From positions 1 to 57,351 of the forward strand of contig CAIWDD010000119.1 of assembly GCA_903911355.1 (NCBI GenBank): a stretch of 57,351 nt of DNA, in the 5' to 3' direction. This stretch comes from an uncultured Nodularia sp. Its GTDB lineage: Bacteria; Cyanobacteriota; Cyanobacteriia; Cyanobacteriales; Nostocaceae. The notes under the pieces are model-generated. The model worked only from the letters and a program-made list of their open reading frames with translations, did not search any database and was not told where the DNA came from. Made by a program: the position numbers and the translations under genes. This document shows, piece after piece, positions 51,562 to 57,351 of this stretch (position 1 is the first letter of the stretch; each line of letters begins with the position of its first letter).

Positions 51562-51588
51562 GGTGCGTTACGCGTTCGTCAACGCACC
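51562..51588. repeat. Hairpin repeat GGTGCGTT/AACGCACC
   Basis: Perfect 8-bp stem with an 11-nt loop containing GCG. This is a frequent intergenic palindrome in cyanobacteria. It lies just beyond the 3' end of the YciI gene on the minus strand and may stabilise or end that transcript. The rest of 51371-51598 shows no gene. Confidence 0.5.
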
Positions 51589-51598
51589 CTATAATTAT

Positions 51599-51868
51599 TC
51601 AAAAGGCTTGAATCCACTCTTTCACACAATATTCAGTCCAGATGCCATTTTTCCAGTAGGGGTCATTTTCCACTAATTGGCGCACAGTTGCTTCGTCTTC
51701 AGCTTCGTAAATTCCAAACACTTTAGTAGTGTCCTTGGTCGGACCGAGAGTAATCAGTAAACCTGATGCTTTTTGTTTTGCTAACCCATCTAAGTGGTCT
51801 TGACGATAGGGATCCCGTTTTTCCAAAACGTTTTCGCAGTAAGTTCCCCACATGATGTATTTCGGCAT
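51599..51868 (-). CDS. YciI-family protein
   Basis: 89 aa of the dimeric alpha/beta barrel type: MPKYIMWGTYCENVLEKR, RQDHLDGLAKQKASGLLITLGP (with the conserved His of the family) and VRQLVENDPYWKNGIWTEY. The YCII fold binds small molecules and some members are hydrolases, but no reaction is known for this group. Single gene. Confidence 0.85.
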   Translation of the reverse strand: MPKYIMWGTYCENVLEKRDPYRQDHLDGLAKQKASGLLITLGPTKDTTKVFGIYEAEDEATVRQLVENDPYWKNGIWTEYCVKEWIQAF

Positions 51869-52001
51869 AATTACTGTTTTTTTATCTTGAAAATATACTT
51901 CTTTCTCAAGATTTTACTATATATCTGAGACAGTTAAGATGGGCAATTCTTGAGTTTCAAGATTGGAGATTTTGATGGTCAAAACCTCCAATCAGTGTTA
52001 A

Positions 52002-54437
52002 TTAACTTCTGAGACTAACGCCAAATTTCTCCACTAAGGCTTCACGAACCTTATTATGTACAGGTTCAACTTCAGTATCAGTAAGAGTGCGATCGCTCCC
52101 TCGATATACTAGACGAAAAGCTAAACTCCGTTGTCCTGGGGGGACATTCTCACCACGATATTCATCAAACAATTCTACAGATTCCAGCAGTCCCTTTGCG
52201 GCTTTGTGAATGGATTTTTCAATTTCTGCTACCGAGACGTTTACAGGTGCGTAGAATGCAATATCGCGATCGCTCGCTGGATAGGTAGAATAAGCCACAA
52301 AAGTGGGAATGAGAATTTCATCTTGATCAATGGCATCCAACAGCACATTAACATCTAGCTGGAACACATAGACAGAATCAGGTAAACCCCGGTCCTGTCG
52401 TAATTGGGGATGAAGTTGCCCAAATATACCCAGTCTGTTACCACCCACCCATAAAGAAGCGGTGCGTCCTGGGTGTAAACGCTGATCGCGACAATCTGGT
52501 TGATACTCTACCTTTAAATTCAGTACATTAAAAACACTTTCCAAAATACCTTTGGCATCAAACCAGGTCATAGGTTGTTCACGACCGCCTTTTGACCACT
52601 TACCCAAAAACCTGTCCCCTCCCATAATACCAGCGATCGCATCGGTTTCTTCCAAACCATCCTCTTCTTGCCAGAAAATGCGCCCCATGTCAAAACCATT
52701 CAGAGAACCATTTCCTTGCTCTAAATTGTATTGAAAAGCATCAATCAAACCGGATATCAAATCAGTTCGCAGTGCGGAATATTCCCCAAACAAGGGATTA
52801 CTCAAAACAATTTGTCTATCATCCCCTGGTTTGACCAAAGAATAATGGAGCACTTCAGTTAATCCTTCTGCCCTGAGAATAGCGCGTAACTTGCGGATTA
52901 ATTCTTGGTCTACGGGTAAATAACCAGCCTCCGACTTTTCTGGCAGGGTATCACAAAAATTGTCATAGCCATAGAGACGGGCTAACTCCTCAATCAAATC
53001 AATTTCCCGTTCTAAATCACGGTAACGATAGGGCGGTACTGTCACCGTCCAAGTTTGTTCACCCGTAGAAGTTAGGTTACATCCCAAAGCAGACAGAATG
53101 CGCTCCACATCAGCGGCGGTAATTTCCCCGGTATCCTCTCCCAAATCCACAGGACCGAGTACCTCATTAACTCGGTCAAGACGTAGAGATATAGAACGAC
53201 TCCAACTAGATGGGTCTGGGCGAGTGTCAGCGATTTCCTGTTGGACAATCACCCCACCAGCTAATTCACTCATCAGAGATAAAGCACGGTTACAAGCTAT
53301 TTCTAACTCAGCTCTATTAACCCCCCGTTCATATCTTCCCGAAGCCTCACTTCTTAACCCCACACTCCGAGCAGAACGACGAATAACCACAGAATCAAAC
53401 AAAGCAGCTTCTAAAACAATACTGTGAGTACCGTCATAAACTTCTGTTTCCTCTCCACCCATCACACCCGCCAGCGCAACCGGTGTATTGTTAACAGTAA
53501 TTAACAAATTTTGGCTTGACAATTTGCGCGTTACCCCATCTAGGGTTTTCAAAGATTCCCCAGCAGTAGCAAAGCGAACACCAACAGTCAGACCCTCACC
53601 GCCCCCAACAGATTGTAAACGGTCTTTGTCAAAGGCGTGTAGTGGTTGTCCCCATTCCCATAAAACATAGTTAGTAATATCTACGACATTATTTATAGGT
53701 CTTACCCCAGCCGCCCGTAAACGCTGTTGCAACCAATCAGGAGAAGGGGCAATTTTCAGTTGTGCAACTACAGTACCAATATAAGCAGGGCAAGCCTGGG
53801 TATCAGCAACTTTTAATTTTAAATTACTAGCACCTTTGGATACTGATGTAGTCTCAGGTTGAGGTATACTTAACTTACCACCAGTCAAGGCCGCCACTTC
53901 CCTGGCTATCCCTACCATACACAGAGCATCAGCACGGTTAGCAGTAGCAGTAACGTCTAAAATTACATCATCTAGACCTAATAACGGACGTACATCACTA
54001 CCCAAAGGTAGATTTTCCTGGGGGAAAATATGGATTCCATCCACATCACTAGGTAAACCCAGTTCTTTTAAAGAACAAATCATACCTTGAGAAGGGACAC
54101 CGCGCAACTTTGCCGGCTTAATTTTTAAATCGATATTTGGTAAATAAGTACCAGTAGTAGCCACTGGTACGTAAATACCCGCCTTGACATTAGGCGCACC
54201 ACAGACAATATTTAAAGTCTCAGATGCGCCGATATCCACTTGACAAACACTTAATTTATCAGCGTTGGGGTGGGGTTGACGCTCAAGCACTTGACCCACA
54301 ACCACGCCATTAGCCCAAGTTTGGCGATCTTCTATCTCTTCCACTTCAAACCCAGCCATTGTCAGGGTTTGTGCTAATTCTTCTGGACTCAGTTTAATTT
54401 CTACCAGTTCCCGCAGCCAATTTAGAGAAATACGCAT
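52002..54437 (-). CDS. pheT: Phenylalanyl-tRNA synthetase beta subunit
   Basis: 811 aa, full length. Domains in order: N-terminal domain with the EMAP-like tRNA-binding region ([18 protein letters not shown], residues ~52-69), B3/B4 editing domain ([25 protein letters not shown]), B5 domain, catalytic-like core ([13 protein letters not shown] belongs to the B3/B4 end) and the C-terminal ferredoxin-fold anticodon-binding domain ([20 protein letters not shown] to [17 protein letters not shown]). It pairs with PheS, encoded elsewhere, to charge tRNA-Phe. Confidence 0.97.
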   Translation of the reverse strand: MRISLNWLRELVEIKLSPEELAQTLTMAGFEVEEIEDRQTWANGVVVGQVLERQPHPNADKLSVCQVDIGASETLNIVCGAPNVKAGIYVPVATTGTYLPNIDLKIKPAKLRGVPSQGMICSLKELGLPSDVDGIHIFPQENLPLGSDVRPLLGLDDVILDVTATANRADALCMVGIAREVAALTGGKLSIPQPETTSVSKGASNLKLKVADTQACPAYIGTVVAQLKIAPSPDWLQQRLRAAGVRPINNVVDITNYVLWEWGQPLHAFDKDRLQSVGGGEGLTVGVRFATAGESLKTLDGVTRKLSSQNLLITVNNTPVALAGVMGGEETEVYDGTHSIVLEAALFDSVVIRRSARSVGLRSEASGRYERGVNRAELEIACNRALSLMSELAGGVIVQQEIADTRPDPSSWSRSISLRLDRVNEVLGPVDLGEDTGEITAADVERILSALGCNLTSTGEQTWTVTVPPYRYRDLEREIDLIEELARLYGYDNFCDTLPEKSEAGYLPVDQELIRKLRAILRAEGLTEVLHYSLVKPGDDRQIVLSNPLFGEYSALRTDLISGLIDAFQYNLEQGNGSLNGFDMGRIFWQEEDGLEETDAIAGIMGGDRFLGKWSKGGREQPMTWFDAKGILESVFNVLNLKVEYQPDCRDQRLHPGRTASLWVGGNRLGIFGQLHPQLRQDRGLPDSVYVFQLDVNVLLDAIDQDEILIPTFVAYSTYPASDRDIAFYAPVNVSVAEIEKSIHKAAKGLLESVELFDEYRGENVPPGQRSLAFRLVYRGSDRTLTDTEVEPVHNKVREALVEKFGVSLRS

Positions 54438-54762
54438 GGAGTGTGCTTACTTGTTGAAATATTGTCGAGTGCTGTAGAGACGGAATTAAGGTATCTCTAA
54501 CAAAGAGGGAGAATACTAATATCTAGTTTTTACTTAGCCTCTTTTGCATCTTGAATCATCCTACCGAAAATTTGGGGTGAGAGCGTCCCAGTTTTATGGC
54601 GAGTTGAGCAAAGATTTTTGTTGACACTCCCCCTGAGTTTACTACTTGAATGATTTACAATCATAAGTATTACTAAAATCAACGTAAAATCACTGAGTAA
54701 GTTGATAGTATGATTTAATCAATCAGAACCAGGACAACAGCAGGTGAAGGGTGAGGGACTAA
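54438..54762. other. Intergenic region between pheT and hsdM
   Basis: 325 bp, divergent promoters expected. I see TAGAGA/TCTCTA (near 54473-54501) and TGATT-TAC-AATCA (near 54648-54661) inverted repeats and no gene. Just before hsdM a purine-rich GGGTGAGGG can serve as ribosome binding site. Confidence 0.35.
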
Positions 54763-56343
54763 GTGGTAAAGAAACAAACTAAATCTAAAGCTGGTAGCAC
54801 TAACTTGGGCTTTGAAGAGAAATTATGGCAAGCTGCGGATAAGTTGCGGGGTCACTTAGATGCTGCTGAGTATAAACACGTTGTCTTAGGCTTGGTTTTT
54901 CTTAAGTATATTTCCGATGCTTTTAATGAACTCTACGATCAATTAGCACAGGATGAATACGCCGACCCGGAAGATCGGGACGAATACAAGGCGGAAAATG
55001 TATTTTATGTTCCCACACCTGCACGATGGTTACATTTCCAGGGTAACGCTAAAAACCCACTGATTGGGGAATTAATTGATCAAGGGATGGAAGCCATAGA
55101 AAAGGAAAATTCCTCTCTCAAAGGTGTATTACCCAAAGAATATGGTAAACCCTCCCTAGATAAACGATTACTGGGGGAATTAATAGATTTAATTAGCACC
55201 ATTGGTTTAGGGGATGCGGAAAGTCGCTCCCAGGATATTTTAGGGAGAGTTTACGAGTATTTCCTAGGACAGTTTGCTAGTGCGGAAAAGAAAAATGGCG
55301 GACAGTTCTACACCCCGCGATGTGTGGTGCAGTTATTAGTAGAAATGCTCGAACCCTACAAAGGACGAGTTTATGATCCTTGTTGTGGTTCCGGGGGAAT
55401 GTTTGTTCAATCTGAAAAGTTTGTCGAGTCTCACGGGGGTAAAGTTGAGGATATTTCTATTTATGGCCAAGAGTCTAACCCCACTACCTGGAAGCTGTGC
55501 AAAATGAATTTAGCTATCCGGGGGATTGAGGGGAATATTGGCTCACAAAATGCTGATAGTTTCCACAATGATTTGCATAAGAATTTAAGGGCAGATTATA
55601 TTCTAGCTAATCCTCCTTTTAATATGAGTGATTGGGGAGGGGAAAATTTACAAGAAGATGGACGCTGGATTTATGGTACTCCTTCAGTTGGTAATGCTAA
55701 CTATGCTTGGATTCAACATATTATTAGTCATTTAGCACCTGATGGTTGTGCGGGGTTTGTATTAGCTAATGGAGCGATGAGTTCTCATCAATCGGGGGAA
55801 GGGGAAATTAGAGAGGCTTTAATTGCAGCTGATTTAATTGATTGTATGGTGGCACTGCCGGGGCAATTATTTTATAATACTCAAATTCCCGCTTGTTTAT
55901 GGTTTTTGAGTCGCAAGAAATCCGGGGGTAAGTTCCGCGATCGCGCCAGCGCTGCTGCTAAAGCAGACCGCACAGGGGAGACTTTATTTATTGATGCGCG
56001 GAAGTTGGGGGTTTTAATTGACCGGGTACATCGAGATTTAACAGAACCAGAAATCCAACGCATTGCCCAAACCTATCATAATTGGCGCTGGATCGGTAAA
56101 GAAGAATATGTAGATATTCCTGGTTTTTGTAAAAGTGCGAGTTTTGAGGAAATTAAGGCACATGGTTATGTGTTAACACCAGGGCGCTATGTAGGTGCTG
56201 AGGAAGTGGAAGATGATGATGAACCGTTCACAGAAACAATGTTACGTTTAGCCGCCAAATTAGATCAACAATTTGCCGAAAGTGGGAAGTTAGAGGCGAT
56301 AATTCGGGAGAATCTCCGGGGGTTAGGATATACAACTATATAA
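54763..56343 (+). CDS. hsdM: Type I restriction-modification methyltransferase subunit
   Basis: 526 aa, GTG start at 54763. The N-terminal helical domain ([36 protein letters not shown]) is diagnostic of HsdM. Motif I is [10 protein letters not shown] (205-214) and the catalytic NPPF is at 283-286, so it makes N6-methyladenine. It works as HsdM2S and needs HsdS for specificity; HsdR completes restriction. Neither gene follows directly: a MITE and a PD-(D/E)XK gene come next, and the window ends. Confidence 0.95.
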   Translation: MVKKQTKSKAGSTNLGFEEKLWQAADKLRGHLDAAEYKHVVLGLVFLKYISDAFNELYDQLAQDEYADPEDRDEYKAENVFYVPTPARWLHFQGNAKNPLIGELIDQGMEAIEKENSSLKGVLPKEYGKPSLDKRLLGELIDLISTIGLGDAESRSQDILGRVYEYFLGQFASAEKKNGGQFYTPRCVVQLLVEMLEPYKGRVYDPCCGSGGMFVQSEKFVESHGGKVEDISIYGQESNPTTWKLCKMNLAIRGIEGNIGSQNADSFHNDLHKNLRADYILANPPFNMSDWGGENLQEDGRWIYGTPSVGNANYAWIQHIISHLAPDGCAGFVLANGAMSSHQSGEGEIREALIAADLIDCMVALPGQLFYNTQIPACLWFLSRKKSGGKFRDRASAAAKADRTGETLFIDARKLGVLIDRVHRDLTEPEIQRIAQTYHNWRWIGKEEYVDIPGFCKSASFEEIKAHGYVLTPGRYVGAEEVEDDDEPFTETMLRLAAKLDQQFAESGKLEAIIRENLRGLGYTTI

Positions 56344-56405
56344 TGACGTTTTTGTACAATTACCCACATCTGAAAATTATCCCAGGGGTACTTACACAAA
56401 GTATG

Positions 56406-56576
56406 GGAAGATGTTTGAAAAGTGATGATTAGTGTATCGAATATTATTTGACCCCACCCTAACCCTCCCCTTACAAGGGAGGGGACTGGATTTTATTGTT
56501 TCGGTGTGTCCCCCATTCCCTGTTCCCTGTTCCCTAAGATAAAAATTACCTATTGAAAACTTATCAAACATCCTCT
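56406..56576. mobile_element. MITE-like element, family B, copy 4 (inverted orientation)
   Basis: About 171 bp from GAAGATGTTTGAAAAGT to AACATCCTCT. Inner palindrome and ccctgttccctgttccc heptamers match the other copies on the opposite strand. It lies between hsdM and the Rpn-like gene, so it separates hsdM from any downstream hsd genes. Confidence 0.78.
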
Positions 56577-56594
56577 GAGAACATTATCATCAAT

Positions 56595-57351
56595 ATGACC
56601 GAAATTACAGCTAACTATGATGAAACCTGGAAAGAAGTAATAGGAGATTATTTTGATTCCTTTCTCGCCTTCTTTTACCCAGAAATAAATCAAGAAATAG
56701 ATTGGACTAAAACCCCCGTTTCTCTTGATAAAGAATTAGAGCAGATTACCGCAACTGCGGAGAGTAAAACCCGCCATGCTGATAAATTATTTCAGGTGTG
56801 GTTGTTAGATAATCAAGAAGTTTGGGTATTAATTCATGTAGAAGTACAAAGTCAATATGATAAAGAATTTTCCCAACGAATGTTCATCTACAACTATCGG
56901 GCTTTTGATTTATATCAAAAACCGGTGATTAGTTTAGCTATACTAGGGGATGAAACGAAAAATTGGTTACCTAATTCTTACCGATATGGTTTAGGGACTA
57001 GTCAACTAATCTTTAACTTTTCTAGTGTTAAGCTGCTAAATTATCAATGGGAGGATTTAGAGCAAAGTAATAATATTTTTGCTATAGTGGTAATGGCACA
57101 TTTAAAGACTAAAGCCACTAATAGCAACCTGTCAGCTAGGGAACAGTGGAAATGGAAGTTAGCTAGATTACTCTATGAAAGAGGTTATAACCGTAAAGAG
57201 ATTGTTGATTTGTATAAGGTCATTGATTTAATGATGGCTTTATCTGGAGATTTGCAATTAAGTTTTGAGGAAAAATTAACTAATTATCAGGAGAAACTAA
57301 AAATGCCATTGTTAACCAACATTGAACAACGGACTATAGAAAAAACTCGGA
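56595..57351 (+). CDS. PD-(D/E)XK nuclease-family protein (Rpn/transposase-like), cut by the window end
   Basis: At least 252 residues from the ATG at 56595; no stop before the edge. It reads MTEITANYDETWKEVIGDYF, then FLAFFYPEINQEIDW, WVLIHVEVQSQYDKEFSQRM (ExQ-type active site), YNYRAFDLYQKPVISLAILGD and RLLYERGYNRKEIVDLYKVID. This is a large cyanobacterial group of Rpn-like putative nucleases or transposases that often occurs in many copies per genome and sits in hsd operons. Function unknown; recombination-promoting activity is known for E. coli Rpn relatives. Confidence 0.75.
   Translation, partial: MTEITANYDETWKEVIGDYFDSFLAFFYPEINQEIDWTKTPVSLDKELEQITATAESKTRHADKLFQVWLLDNQEVWVLIHVEVQSQYDKEFSQRMFIYNYRAFDLYQKPVISLAILGDETKNWLPNSYRYGLGTSQLIFNFSSVKLLNYQWEDLEQSNNIFAIVVMAHLKTKATNSNLSAREQWKWKLARLLYERGYNRKEIVDLYKVIDLMMALSGDLQLSFEEKLTNYQEKLKMPLLTNIEQRTIEKTR

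Overview
The window comes from a cyanobacterium, most likely a filamentous heterocyst-forming member of the Nostocales. The reasons are frequent HIP1 octamers (GCGATCGC), heptamer short tandem repeats of the gggaaca/gggaata type, and families that are mainly cyanobacterial: DevB/DevC exporter parts, COP23, DUF3181- and DUF5331-like proteins, heme oxygenase 1, an ABA4-like protein and tandem Rieske oxygenases. The order 'cytokinin-dehydrogenase-like oxidase, DevB, DevC' also recalls heterocystous genomes. The species cannot be fixed from sequence alone.

Layout. 1-505: the distal end of a type III-B-like CRISPR array and its terminator; no cas genes are in the window. 576-4950: secreted nuclease, ABC exporter, ROK sugar kinase, PRK-like kinase. 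5076-5449: a dead IS200/IS605 element. 5602-11444: ATP-grasp ligase, orphan ribbon-helix-helix gene, two Rieske oxygenases and hemF (tetrapyrrole metabolism). 11798-17710: ATC-hydrolase-like protein, CKX-like FAD oxidase, DevB and DevC without a DevA ATPase, and an orphan RND adaptor. 17982-24759: cell-wall enzymes, glycosyltransferase, MFS carrier, tRNA-Arg(ACG), small conserved proteins, ABA4-like protein and a COG0523 GTPase.

24861-31773 is the most interesting accessory stretch. A RelE/ParE-like domain fused to an SF1 helicase overlaps the gene of a repetitive coiled-coil protein; this pair is a candidate undescribed system. It is followed by a type II restriction-modification pair that has inserted at the 3' end of heme oxygenase 1 and is bracketed by a 193-bp direct duplication of that target. 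32873-40801: glmM, peroxiredoxin, cysK, a secreted propeller protein, a [2Fe-2S] protein behind a TnpB remnant, DUF5331-like and COP23 proteins. 41319-43678: a second type II R-M system with convergent M and R genes, an XRE controller gene, and matching operator-like palindromes at equal distance from both start codons. 43789-54437: aminodeoxychorismate synthase (PabAB fusion), SSB, sugar ABC ATPase, a pyrophosphorylase-mutase fusion with a degenerate mutase half, small membrane proteins, YciI and PheT. 54763-end: type I hsdM, a MITE and a PD-(D/E)XK (Rpn-like) gene cut by the window edge.

The window is rich in small non-autonomous elements: family A (two copies, 29-bp inverted ends), family B (four copies, AGAGGATGTTTG ends), one 88-bp element with GACTTACGCAA ends, and two IS605-type remnants. 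Together with three R-M loci, CRISPR and the helicase pair, this makes it a patchwork of core genes and defence or mobile islands.
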